The translations under genes were made by a program, and so were the position numbers. A stretch of 64,000 nt of DNA from the NCBI RefSeq assembly GCF_003752155.1, contig NZ_RJVG01000002.1:1-64000 (forward strand), written 5' to 3'. Below are positions 1-8,700 of the stretch, in pieces. Every line of letters begins with the position of its first letter. The first letter of the stretch is position 1. Source of the stretch: Mobilisporobacter senegalensis. GTDB taxonomy: Bacteria > Bacillota > Clostridia > Lachnospirales > Lachnospiraceae. The notes under the pieces are model-generated. The model saw only the letters and a list, made by a program, of their open reading frames with translations, made no database searches and was not told the DNA's origin.

Positions 1-1121
1 TATTTTTCATTCTTTGTTTCTTTTTCAAACATGGTATATTTCATGAATTTCTCCATGCCATGTTCCTCGCAATAAAGATAATTATTATAGGAACCATATC
101 CGGCGTCCGCAACCGGGTATTTCGGATAATGATTATAGATACGGTTGAATTTTTCCATAAGCGGCACAAAGCATTCCATGTCAGAGGCATAGGGTTTCAC
201 ATCAACCACTGCTATGTATTCATCACATATCGCAACCTGTAGGTTGTATGCTGGCAAAAGCTGGTCATTTCCCATATAATCCCGTTTGATTCTCATGAAA
301 GTAGCATCGTGATCAGTTTTAGAATAGCTGTTTCTTTTCTCTCCACATACTTCGATATGCTTTGCATATGATTTTAGACGTTCCAAATAATCTTGCATTT
401 CCTGATATTGACGCTGTTCCATACTTTTTCGATGTCCGATTCCCGATACAAACTTTGTAATATCCAGAGCAGTTGCAGTTTTATAGCTTTCGAGTAATTC
501 TGTGACATAATCAATTGCGTATTCATTTCGTTTCTCCAGTTTTATTCCCAGATAGTTTAGTACACTTGTGTTCATGGAATCAATCAATACAGAAAGCTTT
601 TCGAAAACCTTATCACGGTTTCGAAGGCATGATTTTTTCCATACCCAGGTGTAACGGTTAGCATTTGCTTCTATTTTTGTTCCATCGATGTAAGTATGCT
701 CCAGATCCACATGATCCTTTTCAAAAATGTAACTGTTTACGTCGATAAAAATCTGTTCTATAGAATCCGTTAGTTCATTGCGTATAAGATTGCCAAAAGT
801 TGCAAAAGAAGGCGCCTTCATATCATCAAGAAGATACATATATCGTATATCATTCCTACAGAGTTTTTCTATTTCACGCAGAGAACTAATTCCGTGTTCC
901 ATGAAAGCAAAGAGTGTAACTTTAAGGAGTTTCTGTTCATCACATCTTGGGCGACCTGTTTTGTATCCTTTCTCTACAAAATATTTTGATAGGTCGATGT
1001 GATCCATCACCTCACAGAAAGTGTATACTGGATCAGAAATATCAATTAATTTTTCGATATCCAATGGTAATTTCAGCTGGCGTGGAGTATAATTATCATT
1101 GGTATTGTTAGTTAGTCGCAT
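1..1121 (-). CDS. IS1182-like DDE transposase, N-terminal 373 residues (C-terminus beyond window)
   Basis: Reading the minus strand from the ATG at 1121 gives an open frame without stops to position 1. It begins MRLTNNTNDNYTPRQLKLPL and contains stretches typical of IS1182/IS5-type transposases: GRPRCDEQKLLKVTLFAF near the N-terminus (DUF772-like), YIDGTKIEANANRYTW (first catalytic Asp region) and VADAGYGSYNN near the cut end (second Asp region). The catalytic Glu would lie beyond the window. No Shine-Dalgarno is visible before the ATG; instead TATAAT lies eight bases upstream, directly after a terminator-like hairpin. This suggests weak or conditional expression. The gene is intact as far as it can be read. 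Assignment to the transposase superfamily is firm; the exact IS family is inferred. Confidence 0.85.
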   Translation of the reverse strand, partial: MRLTNNTNDNYTPRQLKLPLDIEKLIDISDPVYTFCEVMDHIDLSKYFVEKGYKTGRPRCDEQKLLKVTLFAFMEHGISSLREIEKLCRNDIRYMYLLDDMKAPSFATFGNLIRNELTDSIEQIFIDVNSYIFEKDHVDLEHTYIDGTKIEANANRYTWVWKKSCLRNRDKVFEKLSVLIDSMNTSVLNYLGIKLEKRNEYAIDYVTELLESYKTATALDITKFVSGIGHRKSMEQRQYQEMQDYLERLKSYAKHIEVCGEKRNSYSKTDHDATFMRIKRDYMGNDQLLPAYNLQVAICDEYIAVVDVKPYASDMECFVPLMEKFNRIYNHYPKYPVADAGYGSYNNYLYCEEHGMEKFMKYTMFEKETKNEK

Positions 1122-1134
1122 AATTAATTATACC

Positions 1135-1171
1135 AAAAAATCGCTGTAGTCTCACGACTTCAGCGATTTTT
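1135..1171 (-). terminator. Terminator-like hairpin just upstream of the transposase start
   Basis: AAAAATCGCTG (1136-1146) pairs perfectly with CAGCGATTTTT (1161-1171) across a 14-base loop. On the transposase strand the stem ends in a run of T and sits 14 bases before the ATG, so it could block transcription entering from flanking DNA. Confidence 0.65.
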
Positions 1172-1331
1172 CTTTTAGGGGAGTTTTTTTACAGCCCCTT
1201 TTAAATTATATCTGTTGTTTATTGAATTGTTGTAGTATATAATATTGTTACAGTTTGACCATACAGAGCCTCAAAATCATAGCTGAACTGTAACATAATA
1301 TTTATTATATTTACCATGAAAGGGGAATTGT

Positions 1332-2648
1332 ATGAAGCATATTAAAAGACTGATCATATCGCTGTTATTCATTGTTACATTAAATTGTGTGCCAATATCC
1401 TCACCGATAGCTAATTATGATCAGATAGAAGCAGCTTCTATAAAATTAAATAAAACAAAAATTACTTTATATGTAGGAAAAACTGATACACTCAAAGTGA
1501 ATACTACAAATAGTAAAGTAACTTGGAAATCAAGTAATGGGAAGGTTGCGAAGGTATCTTCCCAAGGAGTTGTTACAGGTATAAAAAGCGGAACTGCTAA
1601 AATAACAGCTACCATTGGTTCCAGACAGATCTACTGTAATGTTACGGTGAAAGATAAAAAATTAACTGCAGAAAAAGTTTATGAGCAATGTGTAGCGGCA
1701 ACGGTTCAGATAAATACCAGTGATGGATTGGGAACCGGTTTTTTTATAGATCAAGGTAAGATAGTAACAAACTACCATGTAATTGCTGGTGCTTCCAATA
1801 TTAATGTGCAGACATTAAGTGGTAAAATTTATGAAAAGGTAACTATATTAGGCTATGATGAAGCTCTTGATATAGCTGTTTTAAAGATTTCATCAAAGAA
1901 TAAGGTATTAAAGTTAAACAGCCACGGAATTAAAGTTGGTGAAACAGTTTATACGATTGGAAGTTCTAAAGGGTTTTCCAATACATTTACCAATGGGATC
2001 ATTGCAAGTATAAATCGAAAAATTGAAAATGTAAATTACATACAAACCAATGCGGCATTATCTTCCGGAAATAGTGGAGGACCTCTTTTAAATTCTTACG
2101 GTGAAGTGATAGGAATTAACTCCATGCAGTATCAGGATGGACAGAATCTGAATTTTGCTATTAATATCAACCAGATTAATAAAGTAAGCACAAAGAAATC
2201 ATTAACAGAAATTGAATTCTGGAAGAAATCTATCTCAGAATATAGTAATTTATTTGTGATGGAAGATGAATCATTAAGCTCCAAGATTAGTACCAGTCAG
2301 GAATTTGGTTTTGAAAATAAAGTATATGGGACTATGAAGCCGGATGAAACAGATTACTATAAATTCACCTTATCAATAACAAGAGAGATAGGATTTGCAG
2401 GTCTACCACTTACCATTAAAGAAGGAGATCAGAAGAATATATCTTTCAATATAGTAGATCATAATGGGGAACCAATTTCTGGGTATACTATGGAATATGA
2501 CGATTATTATATGGGATACTATGGTAGCGTATCTTTGCCGGCTGGAACCTATTATATCATGGTAAAATCTAATGATAAATATAAAGATTATGAAATACCA
2601 TATGGTCTTTTAATCTACATGTTTGATGATGAAGTAGGAGTAGGATAA
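1332..2648 (+). CDS. Secreted trypsin-like serine protease with Ig-like Big_2 and PPC-like domains
   Basis: The 438-residue protein has a signal peptide (about 1-35, ending near IEAAS), a Big_2-type bacterial Ig-like domain (about 36-107, with the VSSQGVVTGIKSGTAKITAT signature), then a chymotrypsin-fold protease domain (about 112-290). The triad is visible: His149 in TNYHVIAG, Asp180 in ALDIAVLKI and Ser248 in SSGNSGGPLL. The C-terminal ~110 residues (GTMKPDETDYYKFTL, then LPAGTYYIMV) resemble a PPC beta-sandwich. There is no PDZ domain and no membrane anchor after the signal peptide, so it differs from classical HtrA/DegP and is probably exported to the cell surface or released. AGGGGAA supplies the ribosome site. 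Substrate unknown. Confidence 0.85.
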   Translation: MKHIKRLIISLLFIVTLNCVPISSPIANYDQIEAASIKLNKTKITLYVGKTDTLKVNTTNSKVTWKSSNGKVAKVSSQGVVTGIKSGTAKITATIGSRQIYCNVTVKDKKLTAEKVYEQCVAATVQINTSDGLGTGFFIDQGKIVTNYHVIAGASNINVQTLSGKIYEKVTILGYDEALDIAVLKISSKNKVLKLNSHGIKVGETVYTIGSSKGFSNTFTNGIIASINRKIENVNYIQTNAALSSGNSGGPLLNSYGEVIGINSMQYQDGQNLNFAININQINKVSTKKSLTEIEFWKKSISEYSNLFVMEDESLSSKISTSQEFGFENKVYGTMKPDETDYYKFTLSITREIGFAGLPLTIKEGDQKNISFNIVDHNGEPISGYTMEYDDYYMGYYGSVSLPAGTYYIMVKSNDKYKDYEIPYGLLIYMFDDEVGVG

Positions 2649-2660
2649 AGTGGAACTTAA

Positions 2661-2688
2661 TTCAGGTGTGGTTTTTACCACATCTGAA
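2661..2688 (+). other. Intergenic hairpin, copy 1 of a repeated stem
   Basis: TTCAGGTGTGG (2661-2671) pairs with CCACATCTGAA (2678-2688) with one G-U pair and a 6-base loop. It lies between the protease and the sigma-like gene, 28 bases before the next ATG. A near-identical stem with the same CTTAATTCAG lead-in occurs at 14837-14868, also just upstream of a gene. Confidence 0.7.
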
Positions 2689-2716
2689 TCTAATTATTTT
2701 TTAAAGGAGTCTTAAA

Positions 2717-3478
2717 ATGCAGGATAGAGAAAGTTTTTTGGAAACGCTGGATGAACTGGTAAATCTGGCTGAAACCAATAATAGAACGATTACCATGGAT
2801 GAAATTAAAAAGGCATTCAAAGATGCTGATCTGGGAGAAGATAAGTTTGAACCTATTTATGCTTATCTTGCTGAGAATAAAATCACAATAAAAAATTATA
2901 TTCCAATGCAGGAGAAAAATACAAATGTGGAAGAGGAATCTAAAGAGGAATCTGCCGAATCTGCATACCTTCAGATGTATCTTGATGACCTTGATGCAAT
3001 CCCGGAATGTGATGCCAGTGAACTGGGGAATCTTTATGAGAAGATAAAGTTGGGCGAAGAAGCAGCGAAAACAAGAATGATAGAAGGAAGTCTAAAATTT
3101 GTGGTATCTATTTCCAAAGAATACCGTGGAAAAGGAATGATTATTGGAGATTTGATCCAAGAGGGAAATATGGGATTAATGAATGCTGTAGCCACTTTAG
3201 TTGAGAATGACTGGAGTAATGTGAAGGAATATCTTGAAAAAGAGATCCGTGGATCTATAGAAAATGCTATTATGGAACAAAACAGTGAAGCTAATGTCAC
3301 ACAGGAAGCATTGATCAAAGTAAACCGACTTAGTAAAGCAGCAAAGGAACTGGAAGATGAACTGGGAAGAATTCCTGATATTTTGGAAATGGCAAAATAT
3401 ATGAATGTCACCAAAGAAGAAATAGAAGATATTATACGTTTATCAAAGGATGTCCTAAAGGCAGATCATCATCATTAA
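2717..3478 (+). CDS. Shortened sigma-70-like protein lacking region 4 and the promoter-melting region
   Basis: The 253-residue protein matches the N-terminal half of SigA/RpoD. Residues ~1-60 resemble region 1.1 (TMDEIKKAFKDADLGEDKFE); ~75-95 region 1.2; ~97-160 the core-binding region 2.1-2.2 (EGSLKFVVSISKEYRGKGM, then DLIQEGNMGLMNAV). The part corresponding to regions 2.3-2.4, normally rich in aromatic residues for -10 recognition and melting, is replaced by a charged segment (NDWSNVKEYLEKEIRGS). Region 3 is recognisable (NRLSKAAKELEDELGRIP) and the protein then stops with DHHH; region 4 (-35 binding) is absent. It should be able to bind core polymerase but probably cannot initiate as a normal sigma. 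AAAGGAG gives the start. It is followed by a strong terminator. Confidence 0.8.
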   Translation: MQDRESFLETLDELVNLAETNNRTITMDEIKKAFKDADLGEDKFEPIYAYLAENKITIKNYIPMQEKNTNVEEESKEESAESAYLQMYLDDLDAIPECDASELGNLYEKIKLGEEAAKTRMIEGSLKFVVSISKEYRGKGMIIGDLIQEGNMGLMNAVATLVENDWSNVKEYLEKEIRGSIENAIMEQNSEANVTQEALIKVNRLSKAAKELEDELGRIPDILEMAKYMNVTKEEIEDIIRLSKDVLKADHHH

Positions 3479-3487
3479 GCTTATAAG

Positions 3488-3524
3488 AATGGCTTATCTC
3501 ATTATTAGAGATAAGCCATTTTTT
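3488..3524. terminator. Bidirectional terminator
   Basis: AATGGCTTATCTC (3488-3500) and GAGATAAGCCATT (3508-3520) form a perfect 13-bp stem with a 7-base loop and TTTTTAT after it. It separates the sigma-like gene (+) from the convergent PBP1A gene (-). Confidence 0.9.
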
Positions 3525-3538
3525 ATGCTTCCTGATGC

Positions 3539-6271
3539 TTAATTGAACCAATTAAACAAACCGTTATTTTTTTTATTTCCGTCATTGGAATTACCATTGG
3601 AATTCTCATTTGAATTGCCATTGGAATTACCAGTCTGACCAGCGCTAGGATCTGGTATTGTACCATCATCTCCCGGATCTGTTACGGTACCGTCATTATT
3701 GTTATCATCATCGGTATCATTGCCCCAATGATCATCAATAATAAATGATTTGTGTATGTTACATATAGAATCTTCCAATCCCTTTGGTAAAAGGTTAGGA
3801 GTATCGGCTGTTTTTGCAGTTTCTTCTTTAATTAGATAAACAATATCTTTTACCTGGCTCTTAGGGCAATATTCAGTAGCCAGTTTATGGGATTCTGTAC
3901 ATACACTTAATTTCACATGGATATCACATTTTTCTTTTGGAGCAGTTCCTTTGGCAAAATACTCCGTACGTACGGTAGAACCACCTTGTGCATGGTCACA
4001 TACACCATCTACAGCGAGTTTACCGGATTTGGTACATATCTTAGCTGAAACAACAGAATTTGGCATCTTAAAGGATTTAACTTTTAAATCTCCATTAACC
4101 TTTTCCATAATTGTCCGCCATAAATCTTTTGTATAGCTTGTATTTGAAAGGCTGCCATTATTATCGTATCCAGACCAGATAGATGCAGTATAATATGGAG
4201 TATATCCTGAAAACCAAGAGTCGTTATCATTAGTAGTTGTACCAGTTTTACCAGCAACAGGCATACTCGTATTTGTTAAACGAAGTCTTGTACCGGTACC
4301 TCTTTTTACAACATCCTCCATGGCGCTTGTAAGTAACCATGCGGTAGATTCCTTTATTACCTGACGTGTCTCAGGTTTATTCTCCAGTAAAACTTTACCA
4401 TCGTGGTCTACAATTTTAGTATAAAAAGTTGGTTCAATATATGCTCCATTATTAGCTATTGCTGCAAATGCCGCAGTTAATTCCAGATTAGTGATACCAT
4501 CTGTTAAGCCACCAAGAGCCATAGGCAGATTGATATCGGATAATACACGTCCGGATTCATCAGTACGACTATCAACAATAGTTGTAAAACCTAATTTTAA
4601 TAAATAATCATATGCAATCTGAGGAGTCACCTGTTCTAATGTCTTTACTGTAACAATATTCATGGAATGTACGATGGCATCTCTTAAGGTACTAAGTCCT
4701 TTATAGCCGCTATAGTAATTATTTACTTTTGTGCCGTTTGGATATTGATAAGGAGCATCATCCTGGACATTTGCTAAAGTCATTCCAGCACTATCTAAGG
4801 CTGGTAAAAATGTGGATATTACCTTAAATGTAGAACCAGGTTGTCTCACAGTGGAAGAAGCACGGTTTAGGGTCCGGCTTGCTTTTTTCTCACCACGGCC
4901 GCCTACAATAGCTTTTACCTGACCGTTTTTTTGATCCATTAAAACAAAAGATATCTGAGGCTGTATGGAGAAAGAAATATTTTCGCCTGTAATTATATCA
5001 CCATCTTCAATTACAGATGCCTTAAATTGTTCAATATATTTATCCGCATCTTTCTTATCCGCAAAAAGAAGAGAAAAATTAGGATTTCCTTTTGAAACAT
5101 AATTTTTTATGTGACCGGCAGAATAATTATTAGTCGTACCATCTTTTTTCTCTATGGATAATTGATAATTAAGTTCCCATTTTGAATTATCAGGATAAAA
5201 ATCATCATTGGAAAGTGTTTCATCACAGATATTCTGAAGTTTTGAATCCTGGGTCGTATAAATACTTAAACCACCACGATATATTGCATTATTCGCCTGG
5301 GCCTGGGTATAACCTTTCTTTTCTTGAAGATCCTTCACTACCTGATTGATCATTTCATCTACAAAATAGGAATATACAGATGATTCTCCAAGTTCCTTAT
5401 TAACTGTTTGAATACGTTCATAAACATTGTCTTCCATAGCTTCATCATACTCAGTTTGTGAAATATAACCTTGATTTTTCATATTTCCTAATATGGCAAT
5501 TCTTCTGTCCGAATTGTTTTCAGGATATGAGATCGGGTTATTATATGCAGGATTCTGAGTAATAGCAGCAATTACAGCCGCTTCGGAGATTGTCAATTTA
5601 CTTACATCTTTATCAAAATAACGATTGGATGCTGCTTGTACACCTAATGTATTCTGTCCTAAGTTAATAGTGTTTAAATAATATTCAAGAATTTGTTTCT
5701 TACTAAGTTTTTCTTCTAATTGAATTGCCAGAAATTGTTCCTGAAGTTTACGCTCGAATTTTTCAACAAAGTCATCTTCATTACCACCTTCAAAAACCTG
5801 ATTTTTAAGTAATTGCTGGGTTAATGTACTGGCACCTTGACTGAATCTGCCATTGGAGACACCTAAAAAGATTACTCTGACAATACCTTGAACATCAATT
5901 CCATTATGTTTCCAGAAACGTTCATCTTCAATTGCAATGAAAGCATTTTGGACATGCTCTGGAATCTGGCCAATCTCAGCATAGATTCTATTTGCATCAG
6001 ATCCAACTAATTTAGTTAGTTCATTCCCATCTTGATCATATATAGTAGTGGAAAAGCCAGTTGGCGCAACACTGATGGAGTCAATGCTTGGTGCACTATC
6101 AATGATTCCCCGAAGGATTCCATACCCAGCAAAACTTCCAACGATTGCAATAACAAGTAAGCAGATCAGAAAAGTACGAAAGAAAGAAACGCCTATTTTT
6201 GTAACCAGCTTCTTAGACGTAGATCTAATTTGCTTTTGCTTGTCAACTGTTCCTTTTTTACTAAAGTTCAT
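3539..6271 (-). CDS. Class A penicillin-binding protein (PBP1A-type)
   Basis: A bifunctional peptidoglycan synthase of 910 residues that polymerises lipid II and cross-links stem peptides outside the membrane. A short cytoplasmic basic segment is followed by one TM helix (~28-55). The GT51 glycosyltransferase domain follows, with EDERFWKHNG (catalytic Glu115), GASTLTQQLLKN (147-158) and YLNTINLGQNTLG. The transpeptidase domain has the SxxK motif at Ser480-Lys483 (GSTFK), the SMN motif at 536-538 and KTGTT at 675-679. After ~720 a Cys-containing segment (CTKSG, CDHAQGG, CTESHKLATEYC) is typical of Clostridia PBP1A, and the tail is rich in Asn, Gly, Asp and Pro. AAAGGAGG precedes the ATG. All key residues are present; single gene with its own terminator. 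Confidence 0.95.
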   Translation of the reverse strand: MNFSKKGTVDKQKQIRSTSKKLVTKIGVSFFRTFLICLLVIAIVGSFAGYGILRGIIDSAPSIDSISVAPTGFSTTIYDQDGNELTKLVGSDANRIYAEIGQIPEHVQNAFIAIEDERFWKHNGIDVQGIVRVIFLGVSNGRFSQGASTLTQQLLKNQVFEGGNEDDFVEKFERKLQEQFLAIQLEEKLSKKQILEYYLNTINLGQNTLGVQAASNRYFDKDVSKLTISEAAVIAAITQNPAYNNPISYPENNSDRRIAILGNMKNQGYISQTEYDEAMEDNVYERIQTVNKELGESSVYSYFVDEMINQVVKDLQEKKGYTQAQANNAIYRGGLSIYTTQDSKLQNICDETLSNDDFYPDNSKWELNYQLSIEKKDGTTNNYSAGHIKNYVSKGNPNFSLLFADKKDADKYIEQFKASVIEDGDIITGENISFSIQPQISFVLMDQKNGQVKAIVGGRGEKKASRTLNRASSTVRQPGSTFKVISTFLPALDSAGMTLANVQDDAPYQYPNGTKVNNYYSGYKGLSTLRDAIVHSMNIVTVKTLEQVTPQIAYDYLLKLGFTTIVDSRTDESGRVLSDINLPMALGGLTDGITNLELTAAFAAIANNGAYIEPTFYTKIVDHDGKVLLENKPETRQVIKESTAWLLTSAMEDVVKRGTGTRLRLTNTSMPVAGKTGTTTNDNDSWFSGYTPYYTASIWSGYDNNGSLSNTSYTKDLWRTIMEKVNGDLKVKSFKMPNSVVSAKICTKSGKLAVDGVCDHAQGGSTVRTEYFAKGTAPKEKCDIHVKLSVCTESHKLATEYCPKSQVKDIVYLIKEETAKTADTPNLLPKGLEDSICNIHKSFIIDDHWGNDTDDDNNNDGTVTDPGDDGTIPDPSAGQTGNSNGNSNENSNGNSNDGNKKNNGLFNWFN

Positions 6272-6538
6272 AATAAACCTCCTTTACCCATCTTATTATA
6301 TCAAAAATATGCAGTTAAATAAAGTTTTATATTTTAGGGCAAGAAAATTATTCTTGTATACATTGTGACAGAATATGTGCAATTTTCCTTTTTCTTTTCA
6401 GAAATCGGTGTCTATTTTAAAGAGTTATAGTATAAATTTGAAATTGCTATCGAAATTTGCGATATTTTTTGCTTTTCGAATGAATATTATCCTTGTATAA
6501 TTCAAAAGTATAGAAGGTATGGAATGGGAGGATTCAAA

Positions 6539-6832
6539 ATGAGTAAGTTATATTTAGAAGGTACAAAAAATTTAAAGCTTGAAAATGAGAATGAAATCGA
6601 ACTATCATATTATCTGATGGAATGTAGAAAAAAAGATAATCAGGAAACTCTATACGGTATTCAAATCCAGAAAAAAGATGGGGAAAAAGTGGAGATTGAG
6701 AACTCAGGGTGTATTTCTTATTCAAAAGAATTTGTGTTGCAGATGATACATAAAATGATGGAGGGTACAGTAACACCCATAACTATGTTATATATTATAG
6801 ATGATATCATGACTGAAAAGTTATGCAGTTAG
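6539..6832 (+). CDS. Small conserved protein, DUF6514-like
   Basis: The start is placed at 6539 (MSKLYLEG), seven bases after GGGAGG (6526-6531); the longer reading from 6524 would put the ribosome site inside the gene. The 97-residue product is soluble, with a central strand-rich YGIQIQKKDGEKVEIENSGCIS stretch and a C-terminal helix with VTPITMLYIIDDIM. The overall pattern resembles DUF6514, a family of unknown function in Clostridia. TATAAT at 6496-6501 is a plausible -10. It stands alone between PBP1A (divergent) and yigZ (convergent). Confidence 0.7.
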   Translation: MSKLYLEGTKNLKLENENEIELSYYLMECRKKDNQETLYGIQIQKKDGEKVEIENSGCISYSKEFVLQMIHKMMEGTVTPITMLYIIDDIMTEKLCS

Positions 6833-6888
6833 TATAATCTAATCAAAAGAGAGGAAACAGGAAGCTTTCCGCTTCCCCAAATACATGA

Positions 6889-6918
6889 CCTCGAAGACCA
6901 ATTATATGGTCTTCGAGG
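6889..6918. terminator. Hairpin overlapping the yigZ stop codon
   Basis: CCTCGAAGACCA (6889-6900) and TGGTCTTCGAGG (6907-6918) form a perfect 12-bp stem with loop ATTATA. The stem uses the last codons of yigZ. No clear T-run follows on either strand, so it may be a weak terminator or an mRNA 3' end protector. Confidence 0.6.
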
Positions 6919-7582
6919 TTGCTTCTTGAAGATCAAAAACAATAACTTCTTTCTCTACGATTGTAAAATATACTTTTCCCTGATTTGTAATTTGTTCTTT
7001 GCCATTCGTTACTGTAGTCCATTTTTTAATAAAAGCTGTTAACTTATTGTCTGGGACAAGTAATGTAACATGGACCATATCAGCATAGTCAGTATCAAGG
7101 ATATATAATTCCATCTGGGATGATATATATTGCAACTTTCCTATTTCATTATAATTTGTGCAGATAAGAAGCTTATTGCCCAGCATTTTATTAACAATTA
7201 AAGCATGGGTCAATCCTTCCTTAACAGCACCCTGATAGGCCCTGATAAGCCCGCCGGTCCCAAGCAATGTTCCACCAAAATATCTGGTAACTACAACTAC
7301 TATATTATGAATATCTTCACCAAGTAAGATATCCAACATAGGTTTACCAGCGGTGCCGCTAGGTTCTCCATCATCACTGCAGCGTGTTAATTCATGATTC
7401 ATTCCTATTGTATATGCAAAGCAGTTATGAGTCGCATTCCAATGATTTTTTTTAATCTTTTCTATAAAAATATTTGCATCTTCTTCGGAATCTACAGGTC
7501 CAATAGATGCTATAAATCTGGATTTTTTCTCTGAAATTTCACTTTCACTACCTTGATAAATTACTTTATATTCTTCTTTCAT
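6902..7582 (-). CDS. yigZ: YigZ/IMPACT family protein
   Basis: The 226-residue protein belongs to the conserved UPF0029/IMPACT family, linked in other organisms to translation and amino-acid stress; its biochemical role in bacteria is not settled. The N-terminal domain carries the family signatures CSDDGEPSGTAGKPM (68-82) and TRYFGGTLLGTGGLIRAY (99-116), and the C-terminal ~75 residues form the DUF1949-like ferredoxin-type domain. Length is close to the E. coli and Bacillus homologues. AAGGAG lies before the ATG. Monocistronic, with the end of the gene built into a terminator-like hairpin. Confidence 0.92.
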   Translation of the reverse strand: MKEEYKVIYQGSESEISEKKSRFIASIGPVDSEEDANIFIEKIKKNHWNATHNCFAYTIGMNHELTRCSDDGEPSGTAGKPMLDILLGEDIHNIVVVVTRYFGGTLLGTGGLIRAYQGAVKEGLTHALIVNKMLGNKLLICTNYNEIGKLQYISSQMELYILDTDYADMVHVTLLVPDNKLTAFIKKWTTVTNGKEQITNQGKVYFTIVEKEVIVFDLQEATSKTI

Positions 7583-7645
7583 AAAAAACTCCTTAGAATA
7601 TTTAGTTTAACATCCTAATCTGTCATAATAATATAATAACGATAA

Positions 7646-7710
7646 ATAATTTCACTTGCTTGCAAGGGTGAAATTATAACGGGATCATAAATATGTTTTT
7701 TATTTATGAT
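7646..7710. other. Two consecutive perfect hairpins in the yigZ/nitroreductase intergenic region
   Basis: ATAATTTCAC (7646-7655) pairs with GTGAAATTAT (7668-7677), and six bases later ATCATAAATA (7684-7693) pairs with TATTTATGAT (7701-7710). Both stems are 10 bp and perfect. They lie between divergent genes, so they could be operators or a structured leader. No family recognised. Confidence 0.5.
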
Positions 7711-7858
7711 ATAACAGATATAAATAAAAGTCAAAAATATATATTGTTGCTAATATTGAAGAACACCAATCCCTATAGTATACTTATCCTGCTTAAACTA
7801 ATTTACAGTGTTTTAAGGAAAGGTGCAATATTTTGATTAATCAACTGGAGGAAATAAT

Positions 7859-8395
7859 ATGGAATTGTTAGAATGCATTAAAGAAAGAAGAAGTGTCAGG
7901 AAATTTAAATTGGACAAAGTGTCAAATGAAACGCTGGCAGAAATTGCCGAAGCTGCAAAATATGCTCCGTCATGGAAGAATACTCAGGTTACAAGATATT
8001 ATGCAATTTCTGGGGAAGAAATGAAGAATAAAATTGTTGAATGTGTACCCGATTTTAATAAAGAAGCAACCAGCACAGCCCCGGTGGTTATGGTATCTAC
8101 TGTTATAAAAATGCGTTCAGGTTATAACCGGGAAGGTGAAACGGATACTCCAAAGGGAAAAGGATGGCAGATGTATGATTGTGGATTATCTAATATGCTT
8201 TTTTGTCTAAAAGCAAAAGAACTAGGTCTTGGAACTGTAATTATGGGCTATTATGATGAAGAAAAAGTTTCTCAGGCAATAGGGGTTCCTGAGACCGAAG
8301 AAGTTATCTCAATAATCGCCCTAGGTTATCCGGACGAAGAACCAGTCATGCCAAAGAGAAAGGGTGCAGAAGTAATTTTAAATATAGTAGATTAA
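7859..8395 (+). CDS. Nitroreductase family protein
   Basis: A 178-residue FMN-dependent oxidoreductase of the nitroreductase fold. It begins with the FMN-phosphate-binding pattern ERRSVRKF (9-16), followed by APSWKNTQ. The C-terminal LGLGTVIMGY and ISIIALGYPDEEP segments are typical of the small nitroreductase/NAD(P)H-flavin group in Clostridia. TGGAGG lies nine bases before the ATG. The substrate cannot be told from sequence. Monocistronic. Confidence 0.88.
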   Translation: MELLECIKERRSVRKFKLDKVSNETLAEIAEAAKYAPSWKNTQVTRYYAISGEEMKNKIVECVPDFNKEATSTAPVVMVSTVIKMRSGYNREGETDTPKGKGWQMYDCGLSNMLFCLKAKELGLGTVIMGYYDEEKVSQAIGVPETEEVISIIALGYPDEEPVMPKRKGAEVILNIVD

Positions 8396-8406
8396 TTTAT
8401 TATTAA

Positions 8407-8583
8407 TTATTTAAACTGATTATTTTGTATGTCATAGCTATAATTTATACTTTTTAAGGTATTTTCAAGATCTTCTTGATTAATACCATTCGTTTTACAA
8501 AAGTCCTCAAGATTCTCGTAGAAATCTCGTAATTGTGTATTAACATAGCTTAATAATATAACGGGATCTTTTGGTAATAACAT
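8407..8583 (-). CDS. DUF4250 small protein
   Basis: A 58-residue gene read on the minus strand from the ATG at 8583, with AAGGAGA six bases upstream. It starts MLLPKDPVILLSYVNTQLRD and ends INYSYDIQNNQFK. This matches the DUF4250 pattern (LPKDPxxLLSxVNxxLRDxY, then a Y-x-Y-D-xxxNxF end), a small helical family in Firmicutes and other gut bacteria with no known function; the fold suggests a short helix-turn-helix. It is convergent with the nitroreductase gene, 11 bases apart. Confidence 0.85.
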   Translation of the reverse strand: MLLPKDPVILLSYVNTQLRDFYENLEDFCKTNGINQEDLENTLKSINYSYDIQNNQFK

Positions 8584-8700
8584 AAGATGTCTCCTTATTT
8601 TTTATTTTTAACTCATTGTATCATAAGGGTAAGAAGAAGAAAAGTACGTTCGATAAGGAAAAGAATGTTTACCAAAAATGGGAAAGATTGAGGAAAAAGT

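Larger units (their letters stand above)
1..1198 (-). mobile_element. IS1182-like insertion sequence, partial at window edge
   Basis: The transposase reading frame runs off the left edge. On the outer side of its start codon lie a hairpin and then the sequence ACAGCCCC (1191-1198), which read inward is GGGGCTGT, a common terminal motif of IS1182-type and related elements. I take about 1198 as the element end. The other end and the target duplication are outside the window, so the boundary is an estimate. Confidence 0.6.

Noticed and set aside
778-1002. Plus-strand frame over the IS element
   Set aside because: Antisense to the continuous transposase frame and without a ribosome site.
3034-3414. 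Minus-strand frame inside the sigma-like gene
   Set aside because: Antisense shadow; the plus-strand product has clear sigma regions and its own ribosome site.
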